Below, piece by piece: positions 32,609 to 38,501 of a stretch of 38,501 bases of DNA (position 1 is its first letter; the number at the start of each line of letters is the position of its first letter). The notes under the pieces are model-generated. The model had not been told where the DNA came from. It did not search any database and saw only the letters and a list, made by a program, of their open reading frames with translations. The translations under genes and the position numbers were made by a program. Origin of the DNA: Elusimicrobia bacterium GWA2_56_46. GTDB taxonomy: Bacteria; Elusimicrobiota; Elusimicrobia; Elusimicrobiales; UBA9959. The stretch lies in contig MGTT01000005.1 of assembly GCA_001799575.1 (NCBI GenBank), positions 1-38,501 of the forward strand, read 5' to 3'.

Positions 32609-33830
32609 ATCTTATCGCGTCCACGGGACTTATTTTCGAAGCGCGCAGGGCCGGATAAATGGTGCTGACCATGCACAGCAGATAACTCACCGCCACCGTA
32701 CCCAGCAGATCCCTGAGCCGGATCTCGACCGGCACCCTGGAGATGTAGTAGATGTCGGACGGCAGCTCCACCACCGGGTAAACGGCGATAAAAACGGAGA
32801 CACCCACGCCCAGCGCCGCTCCCAGCGCGATACCGCTGAGCGCTATAAGGTTCCCCTCCCAGAAAAAGATCCTCCGCACAAAGCCCGGCCCGGCGCCTAT
32901 GGCCCGCAGCACCCCTATATCGCGCAGCTTCTCCACGCTCATCATCAGCAGGTTGGAAGCGATATTAAAAGTAGCCACCAGGATTATCAGGGCCAGCACC
33001 AGGGACATGACGAACTTCTCCAGTTTCAGGGCCGCGAAAAGCGTTCTGTTCATATCGGCGTAGGTCTTTACCGAGTAGCCGAAGCCCAGTTCTTTCCTCA
33101 GAGCGCCGGCACTCTCCCTGGCCCGGTTTATGTCATCCAGCCTCAGGCCCGCGCCATTCACGCCGCCGGCCGGTCCGAAAAAGCCGGAAGCGGCCTGAAG
33201 CCCGCAATAGGCCATGGTATTATCGAACTCAAAATAACCGGTGCGGATAAGGCCGGCCACCTTGAACTTTTTCATCCTGGGCATGATGCCCATGGCGGCG
33301 GAAACCGACTTAGGGGAAACAAGGATCACGTCGTCGCCCACCCAGGCGCCCAACCCCTTGGCCAGTTCCTCGCCGAGGAGGATGGCCGGCGGACGGCCGG
33401 AGGCGGGCCCGGACTTAAGGGCCTCCCACGAGCCCTCCACCAGGGCGTTTTTAAGATTGTTGATCTTAAATTCCCCGTCCGGATCAAGACCTTTCACCAC
33501 CACTCCGGTGGATCTGTCGTCGAAAGTGAGAATACCCTGCCCTATGACAAAAAAAGAATAGGCGGCCAGGTGCGGAGAACGCTCAAGGCGGGTCTTAAAG
33601 GCGGACAGTTCGTCGGCCCTAACCTGGCCGTAAACGCTGATATGCGCCTGGGCGTCTATTATTTTTTTTCTTATGTCGGACTGGAAGCCGTTCATGATGG
33701 ACAGCGTGACGATCAGGGCCGCGACCCCCAGCGCCACTCCGGCCACGCCGATAATGGTGGTTACCATGGAGAAAAGACCCTTTCTCCTGGCTCTCAGATA
33801 ACGGTAGGCGATGAAAAATTCGGCAGACAT
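32601..33830 (-). CDS. lolC: Lipoprotein-releasing ABC transporter permease (LolC/LolE-like)
   Basis: A 409-residue permease. The N-terminal EFFIAYRYLRARRKGLFS and a membrane helix (TTIIGVAGVALGVAALIVTLSIMNGF) are classic LolC/E. A large periplasmic domain follows, then three C-terminal helices with NLLMMSVEKLRDIGVLRAIGA. Only one permease is present, as in species that use a single LolF-like protein in place of LolC plus LolE. The gene lies 8-80 bases beyond a heptad inverted repeat. No Shine-Dalgarno sequence is visible before the ATG at 33830 (CACTTTCTTT), unlike almost every other gene here. That suggests either weak initiation or an alternative start a little downstream. Confidence 0.9.
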   Translation of the reverse strand: MSAEFFIAYRYLRARRKGLFSMVTTIIGVAGVALGVAALIVTLSIMNGFQSDIRKKIIDAQAHISVYGQVRADELSAFKTRLERSPHLAAYSFFVIGQGILTFDDRSTGVVVKGLDPDGEFKINNLKNALVEGSWEALKSGPASGRPPAILLGEELAKGLGAWVGDDVILVSPKSVSAAMGIMPRMKKFKVAGLIRTGYFEFDNTMAYCGLQAASGFFGPAGGVNGAGLRLDDINRARESAGALRKELGFGYSVKTYADMNRTLFAALKLEKFVMSLVLALIILVATFNIASNLLMMSVEKLRDIGVLRAIGAGPGFVRRIFFWEGNLIALSGIALGAALGVGVSVFIAVYPVVELPSDIYYISRVPVEIRLRDLLGTVAVSYLLCMVSTIYPALRASKISPVDAIRYG

Positions 33831-33837
33831 AAAGAAA

Positions 33838-33927
33838 GTGGACAGTGGTCAGTGAACAGACTGGAAGGCGTCAGGCCCGGTGAAATCCAAATTCTCCACT
33901 GACCACTGGTCACTTGTCACTGGTCAC
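33838..33927. repeat. Heptad-type inverted repeat, site D
   Basis: Left arm at 33838-33858 (GTGGACAGTGGTCAGTGAAC...) and right arm at 33896-33927 (CCACTGACCACTGGTCACTT...) are inverted. The right arm holds the stop codon and the last few codons of the lysS frame. The left arm ends next to the lolC start. Confidence 0.85.
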
Positions 33928-35406
33928 CGCCGGCGATGCCGGCTTAAGGAGCGGAAAAAGTATGACTTCCCTGATGGAGGGCTTGCCGGAAAAAAGCATG
34001 GTCAGGCGGTCTATGCCTATGCCTATGCCGCCCATGGGCGGCATGCCGTATTCCATGGCTTCTATGAAACTTTCATCCAGCGTGTCCGTCTCGGAATTTT
34101 TTTCCTCATCGCGCTGGCGCAGCTGCTCCAGCAGGCGGGCTTTCTGGTCTTCGGGGTCGTTGAGCTCGGTATAAGCGTTGGCGACCTCTTCGCGGCCGGC
34201 GAAGAACTCAAAGCGTTCCACCAGGGATTCGTCGCCGGCCTTGCACTTGGCCAGCGGCGTGATGGCGGTGGGATAGTCCATCACAAAAGTGGGCTGTTCA
34301 AGGCCGGCCTGTATCTTCTCGTCGAATATACGCTCGAAAATCTTGGCCGAAGGCGTATCCTCCCCGTGTTCGATATGAAGTTTGGCGGCGAGCCTGCGCA
34401 GATTGGGACGGTTAAAAGCCTTGCCCAGCAGAACCTCATGGATGTCCTCGCCGGCCGCCGCTTTCCAGGCTTCGGGCAGGGACAGGCGCCTGAAGGGCGG
34501 CTTGATATTTATCTTCATCCCGTCGTAATCCAGCGTCTCCACGCCCGCCAGCGCCGCGCAGTCGGAGAAGATCCTCTCCACCAGCGCGGCCATGCCGTTA
34601 TAATCGGAATAGGCCTTGTAAGCTTCAAGCGTGGTGAACTCCGGGTTATGCCGCGTGTCTACGCCCTCGTTGCGGAAGATCCGGCCTATCTCGTAAACGC
34701 CGTCATACCCGCCTATGATAAGTTTTTTAAGCGGCAGTTCGGTGGCGATACGCATGTAAAGTTCGGTCTTGTACATGTTGTGAAAAGTGATGAACGGCCT
34801 GGCGGAAGCGCCGCCGGCCCGGTCGCAGAGCACAGGGGTCTCCACTTCCAGGTAACCGTCGGAGTCCAGCGCGCGGCGGATGGCGGAGATTATCCCCGCC
34901 CTCCTGATAAAAATGCTCCGGGTCTCGTCGTTGGAGATCAGATCCAGATGTCGCTCGCGGTAGCGGATCTCGGGATCGGTCAGGCCGTGCCATTTCTCGG
35001 GAAGCGGCCTGACGGCCTTGGACAGGATAGTGATCTTCCGGACATTGATGGTGAGCTCGTTGGTATGGGTGAGAAAAAGCGTTCCCTCCACTCCCAGAAA
35101 ATCGCCGACATTGTTGTTTTTTTTGAAAGTCTCGTAGGCTTCTTCGCCCACGGCGTCTTTTTTGACGTAGATCTGGATCTTGCCGGTGCCGTCCTTGATG
35201 TGGCCGAACGTGGCCTTGCCCATGACGCGCATGAGTACCAGGCGGCCCGCGCATACCACTGGCGTTTCGGCCGGCAGCCCGCGCGCGGCGTCTATTTTAT
35301 GGGTTATAGCAAAACGATGAGGGAACGGCTCTATGCCTTTATCCCTCAGGTTCTTGATCTTGGCGTAGTTGTTGTTTACGATCTCGGTCAGTGCGGTTTG
35401 ACTCAT
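33910..35406 (-). CDS. lysS: Lysyl-tRNA synthetase (class II)
   Basis: A 498-residue class II enzyme that charges tRNA-Lys. OB-fold anticodon domain at about 50-145 (RLVLMRVMGKATFGHIKDGTG), then RYRERHLDL, motif 2 (YEIGRIFRNEGVDTRHNPEFT) and motif 3 (GGIGIGIDRLTMLFS). The canonical end (REVILFPLLKP) is followed by nine extra residues, ASPAVTSDK, encoded by a GC-rich hairpin and the right arm of the heptad repeat. The natural stop therefore seems to have been replaced by one inside the repeat. The ATG at 35406 overlaps the stop of the response regulator gene by four bases. A UCA-type tRNA link to signalling is not known. Confidence 0.96.
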   Translation of the reverse strand: MSQTALTEIVNNNYAKIKNLRDKGIEPFPHRFAITHKIDAARGLPAETPVVCAGRLVLMRVMGKATFGHIKDGTGKIQIYVKKDAVGEEAYETFKKNNNVGDFLGVEGTLFLTHTNELTINVRKITILSKAVRPLPEKWHGLTDPEIRYRERHLDLISNDETRSIFIRRAGIISAIRRALDSDGYLEVETPVLCDRAGGASARPFITFHNMYKTELYMRIATELPLKKLIIGGYDGVYEIGRIFRNEGVDTRHNPEFTTLEAYKAYSDYNGMAALVERIFSDCAALAGVETLDYDGMKINIKPPFRRLSLPEAWKAAAGEDIHEVLLGKAFNRPNLRRLAAKLHIEHGEDTPSAKIFERIFDEKIQAGLEQPTFVMDYPTAITPLAKCKAGDESLVERFEFFAGREEVANAYTELNDPEDQKARLLEQLRQRDEEKNSETDTLDESFIEAMEYGMPPMGGIGIGIDRLTMLFSGKPSIREVILFPLLKPASPAVTSDK

Positions 35407-35786
35407 TTTTTCGATGCCAGGGCGTCTTTCACGATCTTAACCAGATTCTTCGGCTCGAACGGTTTTTCCACAAAAGCGAATATATTGGAAGACAGTTCGA
35501 AAAGGTCTTTCATCTGGCCCTTGGCGGTCAGAATGATGATAGGGATGCTGTTGAGGCCGTCTATCTCCTGAAGCTTGGACTGGAAAGTATACCCGTCCAT
35601 TTCCGGCATCATGATATCCAGGATAATGGCGTCGGGAAGGATCTTGTCGTCCGCGGGGGCGGTGAGCCTGGTATACGCTTCCAGCCCGTTGTAAGCTTCC
35701 ATCACTTCCAGACGCTCACGTTCCATCAGCACCTTTATCAGGTATACCACGTCTTTTTCGTCGTCGACAATCATTACTCTGGACAT
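35403..35786 (-). CDS. Single-domain response regulator (CheY-like receiver)
   Basis: A 127-residue receiver with no output domain. Acidic pocket Asp8/Asp9, phosphoacceptor Asp57 (IILDIMMPEMDGY), switch Thr88 (ILTAKG) and Lys108 (VEKPF) are all in place. I choose the ATG at 35786: GGGAG four to five bases upstream, and the fold begins at once with MSRVMIVDDE. The longer frame from 35870 adds a Arg-rich stretch with no homologous look. Its TGA overlaps the lysS ATG (ATGA), so it is the first gene of the long minus-strand operon. The cognate kinase is unknown. The kinase at 19045 is a candidate only because it is the only orphan nearby. Confidence 0.92.
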   Translation of the reverse strand: MSRVMIVDDEKDVVYLIKVLMERERLEVMEAYNGLEAYTRLTAPADDKILPDAIILDIMMPEMDGYTFQSKLQEIDGLNSIPIIILTAKGQMKDLFELSSNIFAFVEKPFEPKNLVKIVKDALASKK

Positions 35787-35871
35787 AGTTCTCCCGTTAC
35801 GCGCAGCCACCCGGCGCGGCGCTCCGTAACCACGAACCCGGAGACCGCGTTTACCCAGAAAGGCACACAAG

Positions 35872-35901
35872 ATTTTACAAGATTAAGCGACGGCAAAACA
35901 A
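35872..35901 (-). promoter_or_regulatory. Possible promoter for the response regulator-lysS operon
   Basis: On the minus strand: -35 TTGTTT (35896-35901), an 18-base spacer, and -10 TAAAAT (35872-35877). It is upstream of the 35786 start in the 209-base divergent gap to ndk. Moderate match only. Confidence 0.4.
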
Positions 35902-35927
35902 GGCTTAGAATTTTGCCACATTTTGTT

Positions 35928-35957
35928 TTTCCATTTTGGGCTTTAAAAAAGTAGAAT
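35928..35957 (+). promoter_or_regulatory. Possible promoter for ndk
   Basis: TTTCCA (35928-35933), an 18-base spacer, and TAGAAT (35952-35957) on the plus strand, in AT-rich DNA. A start near 35964 would leave about 32 bases of leader carrying AAGGAG. Confidence 0.4.
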
Positions 35958-35995
35958 ACCCATACCTGACAGTAAAGAGGCTGCAAGGAGCGACA

Positions 35996-36475
35996 ATGCC
36001 CATAGAAAGAACTCTCGTACTCATAAAACCGGATGGCATGAAGCGCAGGCTCGCGGGCCTCGCCATAGACCGCCTGGATAACGCCGGCTTTGAAATGGTA
36101 GGCGCGAAAATGGTTTCCGTGACCGACGAACTGGCACGGAAACACTACGCCCTCCTGGAAGGCCAGGGAGTCTTCGCGGTAAAAGAAAAATTCGAACAGT
36201 TGATAAGCTTCATGAAAGGCGACTTTCACGGAGTCTCAAAGCGCCGGATCCTGGCCCTGGTCTACCAGGGCGAAAACGCGGTAAAAGGCGTACGCGCCGT
36301 GGTCGGGGCCACCAATCCCGAGGACGCCGCGCCAGGAACCATCCGCGGAGCATTCGGCCGCATTTGCCGCACTCACGGCTACTACGAGAACGTTGCGCAC
36401 GCTTCCGGCAGTCTTGAAGAGGCGGGCCGCGAGATCAAGATCTGGTTCAAGCCCGGGGAAATAGTGGAGGACTGA
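35996..36475 (+). CDS. ndk: Nucleoside diphosphate kinase
   Basis: A 159-residue NDP kinase, transferring the gamma phosphate of ATP to NDPs through a phosphohistidine. RTLVLIKPDGMKRRLAG at the N-terminus, GAKMV, HYALLEGQG, VGATNPEDAAPGTIRGAFG and the active His135 in NVAHASGS are visible. The usual HGSDS or HASDS is HASGS here, so the conserved Asp is Gly, and 10-12 extra residues (RICRTHGYYE) precede the active site. Both are tolerated in some longer family members. The ATG at 35996 has AAGGAG five bases upstream; the longer frame from 35936 begins inside the promoter region. Confidence 0.94.
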   Translation: MPIERTLVLIKPDGMKRRLAGLAIDRLDNAGFEMVGAKMVSVTDELARKHYALLEGQGVFAVKEKFEQLISFMKGDFHGVSKRRILALVYQGENAVKGVRAVVGATNPEDAAPGTIRGAFGRICRTHGYYENVAHASGSLEEAGREIKIWFKPGEIVED

Positions 36476-36477
36476 TA

Positions 36478-36618
36478 ATAGGAGGTAACTATTCGGTGAG
36501 CCCATTATCCGCGTTGTCATTCCTGCAAGTTTTTGGCAGGAATCCAATATTAAAAAGAGATTGTTTTTATGGATTCCCGCCGACAACACGCGGGAATGAC
36601 AGAGATACAGGGATTTAA
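36478..36618 (+). pseudogene. Orphan ribosome site and short GTG frame truncated by a repeat
   Basis: AGGAGGT at 36480-36486 is near-perfect. Ten bases later a GTG (36496) opens 40 codons to a TAA at 36616, but most of them lie in the dispersed palindrome. Probably the start of a former gene behind ndk, cut off by the repeat. The peptide itself has no sign of function. Confidence 0.3.
36516..36600. repeat. Dispersed nested palindrome, copy 3
   Basis: GTCATTCCTGC at 36516 pairs with GCGGGAATGAC ending at 36600. Inner hairpins are TTCCTGC..GCAGGAA and ATTCCCGC..GCGGGAAT. Same architecture as the copies at 11293 and 18928 but a different centre and no shared tail. It fills the ndk-hydrolase gap. 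Confidence 0.85.
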
Positions 36619-36627
36619 CGAATATCT

Positions 36628-37524
36628 ATGAGATCCAGACTCTTTCTTTTGATTTCTGCTTTTTTTCTCGCGGGGACGCTCAGTTCCCAGCCGGCGGCTG
36701 AACCGCGCGCGGAAGAGAGGATCACGCTGACCGCGGACGACGGCTGGCAGCTTAACGCGCGCTATCTGAAAGCGGCCGATGAGGCGCCGACCGTGGTGCT
36801 CATCCACAGCCAGAAGAACAACCTTAGCGAGTGGAAGCTCTGGTTCGATTACCTGAAGCGCTACGGTTACGGCTACCTGGCGCTGGACCTCCGCGGCCAC
36901 GGGAACAGCTTTCTTGCGCCCGACGGTTCCACCGCCACATATAAGGCTTTCGCCATAAGCGGCCCCAACAACGAATTCAACAAGATGATCCGCGACGTGG
37001 AAGCGGCCCTGGCGTATCTCTCCACCAACAGCGTGACCGGCGACAGGACGATCCTGGCCGGCTCGATACTGGGCGCCAATCTGGCCATCAAGGCCGCCGC
37101 CATACACCCGGAGATCTCCATGACCGCGGCTTTCTCGCCCGCTCTGAACGTGAACGACGTCCTCTCCGTCAACCCGCTCCGCGCTTACGGGAAAAGACCG
37201 CTGCTGCTGGTTGCCGGAGCCAACCGCGCCAAACAATACAAGGAATTTCAACTTTTGAACGACATTGCCAAACAGTCCTGCGGCAGGGAGAACATCTCCA
37301 CTATAGTGGAACCGGCCGGCTTCGGCGCCGGAGAACTGGTGACAAAATATAACATCCGCAGGATCTTCGATTGGTTCAGAAATCCCCGGCTCCCCCGGGT
37401 GACGGAGAGCCCGGCCCCATCAATCCAAACCTCCACCTCCACGCCTTTGGAGCAGGACGGGACAGACCTCTCCGAAGACACTCCTCCGGACGGGGTGGAG
37501 CAAAGCGGCGCAATTCAGGAATAA
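36628..37524 (+). CDS. Exported alpha/beta-hydrolase-fold protein lacking the catalytic triad
   Basis: A 298-residue protein with a signal peptide (MRSRLFLLISAFFLAGTLSS). The fold is clear: a beta-strand (PTVVLIHSQKNNLSEWK), YGYLALDLRGHGNS, then the nucleophile elbow, and RPLLLVAGANRA. The elbow reads LAGSILGAN where LxGxSxGAN is expected, so Ile147 takes the place of the Ser. The loop usually holding the His (GxGHGxxx) reads PAGFGAGEL, with Phe232 at that place. The third acidic residue also seems absent (Asn199/Arg200). The tail from about residue 255 is Pro/Ser/Thr-rich and acidic. I infer a pseudoenzyme or binding protein. Its stop is one base before murQ, so the two form a pair. Confidence 0.75.
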   Translation: MRSRLFLLISAFFLAGTLSSQPAAEPRAEERITLTADDGWQLNARYLKAADEAPTVVLIHSQKNNLSEWKLWFDYLKRYGYGYLALDLRGHGNSFLAPDGSTATYKAFAISGPNNEFNKMIRDVEAALAYLSTNSVTGDRTILAGSILGANLAIKAAAIHPEISMTAAFSPALNVNDVLSVNPLRAYGKRPLLLVAGANRAKQYKEFQLLNDIAKQSCGRENISTIVEPAGFGAGELVTKYNIRRIFDWFRNPRLPRVTESPAPSIQTSTSTPLEQDGTDLSEDTPPDGVEQSGAIQE

Positions 37525-37525
37525 T

Positions 37526-38425
37526 ATGAACGATAAATCCAGAAAGTACTCCCGGCTGCCCACCGAGCAGAACAACCCCCGCACCCGCGACCTGGATCGC
37601 ATACCCTTAAGAAAAGTCCTTGAAAAACTGAATTACGAAGACAGCCTGGTTCACCGGGCGGCCGGCAGGGCCATACCCGCCATAGAGAAAGCGGCGCGCC
37701 TGGTCTCAAAGGTTTACCTGGCGGGCGGCAGCGTGTTCTTTATCGGCGCCGGCACCAGCGGACGGCTGGGCGTGCTTGAAGCCGCCGAACTCCCCCCCAC
37801 CTACGGCGTGGAAGCCGGACGCTTCAGGGCGCTTATGGCCGGCGGCCCGATGGCGGTATTCCATTCAAAAGAAGGCGCGGAAGACGTTTTCGGGAACGGC
37901 TTTAAAGAGATAAAAAAACTGGTTAAAAAGGGCGACGCGGTCATCGGCATAGCGGCCAGCGGCGTCACGCCATATGTGAAAGGCGGCCTCTCCGCCGCCA
38001 AAAAGGCCGGGGGCGCGACCGTGCTGATAACCTGCAATCCCGGCGAGCGCACGCCGGAAGCGGACCTCGCCGTGGCGCTGGACGTGGGGCCGGAACCTAT
38101 TTCCGGCTCGACGCGCATGAAGTCGGGCACGGCCACCAAGCTGGCGCTGAACATGCTGACCACTTCTGCCATGATCATAAGCGGCAAGGTCTACCGCAAC
38201 TGGATGGTGGACGTCAGGACCACTTCGCAGAAACTGGCGCTGAGGGCGGAGCGCATCACATCCACGGTAGGCCAAGTACCGCAGAAAGAAGCGCGGCGGC
38301 TGCTGGATCTCACAGGCAACGACGTAAAAACGGCCATTGTGATGGCGCGCCGCGGCATCAACGTAAAAGAAGCCCGCCTGCTCATCAAAAAACACAAAGG
38401 CTTCCTGAAAACCATTCTGGGCTGA
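37526..38425 (+). CDS. murQ: N-acetylmuramic acid 6-phosphate etherase
   Basis: A 299-residue SIS-fold etherase that splits the lactyl ether of MurNAc-6-P to give GlcNAc-6-P and D-lactate in peptidoglycan recycling. RLPTEQNNPRTRDLDRIP at the start is the family hallmark. GAGTSGRLGVLEAAELPPTYG holds the likely catalytic Glu88, and HSKEGAEDVFGNG the second acidic site. ISGSTRMKSGTATKLALNML and a C-terminal helical cap with NDVKTAIVMARRG complete it. The ATG follows the hydrolase stop by one base, with AGGA in the end of that gene. No MurNAc PTS or AnmK gene is visible in the window, so the source of MurNAc-6-P is not shown. Confidence 0.96.
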   Translation: MNDKSRKYSRLPTEQNNPRTRDLDRIPLRKVLEKLNYEDSLVHRAAGRAIPAIEKAARLVSKVYLAGGSVFFIGAGTSGRLGVLEAAELPPTYGVEAGRFRALMAGGPMAVFHSKEGAEDVFGNGFKEIKKLVKKGDAVIGIAASGVTPYVKGGLSAAKKAGGATVLITCNPGERTPEADLAVALDVGPEPISGSTRMKSGTATKLALNMLTTSAMIISGKVYRNWMVDVRTTSQKLALRAERITSTVGQVPQKEARRLLDLTGNDVKTAIVMARRGINVKEARLLIKKHKGFLKTILG

Positions 38426-38440
38426 GAAATCCGCATATGG

Positions 38441-38446
38441 TACAAT
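38441..38446 (+). promoter_or_regulatory. Possible -10 element
   Basis: TACAAT ends eight bases before an ATG at 38454. No good -35 is visible. If real, transcription would begin at about the ATG itself. Confidence 0.3.
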
Positions 38447-38453
38447 TATGAGG

Positions 38454-38501
38454 ATGAAAAAGATTTTAGCTGCCGGTTTTGCCGCGCTTACTTTTGTTTC
38501 C
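38454..38501 (+). CDS. Start of an exported protein (partial)
   Basis: Sixteen codons reach the window edge: MKKILAAGFAALTFVS, a signal-peptide start. There is no ribosome site before the ATG at 38454; an ATG at 38448 in the same frame adds MR. It lies 28 bases after the murQ stop. Nothing more can be said of the product. Confidence 0.55.
   Translation, partial: MKKILAAGFAALTFVS

Noticed and set aside
33880-35571. 563-codon plus-strand frame opposite lysS
   Set aside because: Shadow of lysS; no domain signal, no ribosome site.
35936-35995. Upstream-extended ndk start
   Set aside because: It would begin in the promoter region; the ATG at 35996 has AAGGAG and matches the family start.

Overview
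The window reads as one chromosomal segment of a diderm (Gram-negative-type) bacterium. Supporting signs are a LolD/LolC-type lipoprotein exporter, an outer-membrane-barrel-like protein ending in Phe, a very large exported surface protein, peptidoglycan recycling genes and WecA-type glycolipid synthesis. The DNA is GC-rich with strong Shine-Dalgarno sites (GGAGG or AAGGAG). The mix of FtcD-route histidine degradation, a ferredoxin-fused EtfA and a CHASE2 cyclase suggests a fermentative or anaerobic heterotroph from an uncultured lineage. Elusimicrobiota is my best guess, but the sequence alone does not prove it. Almost everything is on the minus strand up to about 35.8 kb. After a divergent promoter region the genes run on the plus strand.

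Layout, left to right. 1-6076: the 5' two thousand codons of a giant secreted protein (minus, running off the window). It has an N-terminal permuted NlpC/P60-like domain, Ig-like repeats and a Gly-rich tail, and is translationally coupled to an exported HEAT-like helical-repeat protein (6073-7116). 7200-7750: a decayed patch with a G-quadruplex-like repeat cluster, a transposase C-terminal remnant, an orphan signal-peptide start and a good sigma70 promoter. 7849-15.3 kb: a multi-membrane-span glycosyltransferase, then hutI, yajQ, hutU and hutH. 15.3-18.9 kb: a DEDDh exonuclease, a DUF3307 membrane protein and a CHASE2 adenylate cyclase. 19.0-24.8 kb: a sensor histidine kinase coupled to etfA (with fused ferredoxin), etfB and an acyl-CoA dehydrogenase. 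24.9-26.4 kb: ftcD, which completes histidine degradation. 26.4-27.5 kb: promoters, a candidate small RNA or leader with terminator, and an orphan anchored protein. 27.5-35.8 kb: a long probable operon of a barrel protein, dipeptide epimerase, wecA-like, PIG-L deacetylase, ExeA-like ATPase, lolD, lolC/E, lysS and a single-domain response regulator. 36.0-38.5 kb (plus): ndk, a hydrolase-fold protein that has lost its catalytic residues, murQ and the start of another exported protein.

How the genes work together. HutH, HutU, HutI and FtcD form a full path from histidine to glutamate with formimino transfer to folate. EtfAB with the dehydrogenase looks like an electron-bifurcating acyl-CoA dehydrogenase module. 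MurQ and the dipeptide epimerase are muropeptide recycling enzymes. WecA-like plus PIG-L deacetylase is a plausible first pair of a surface glycan pathway.

Two families of dispersed inverted repeats fill the gaps between these blocks. One is a palindrome of about 85-100 bp built on GTCATTCC/GGAATGAC. The other is a hairpin made of degenerate AGTGGTTAGTG heptads. In places they supply the stop codons or tails of neighbouring genes, and they are among the most interesting non-coding features here. No rRNA, tRNA or CRISPR array was seen.
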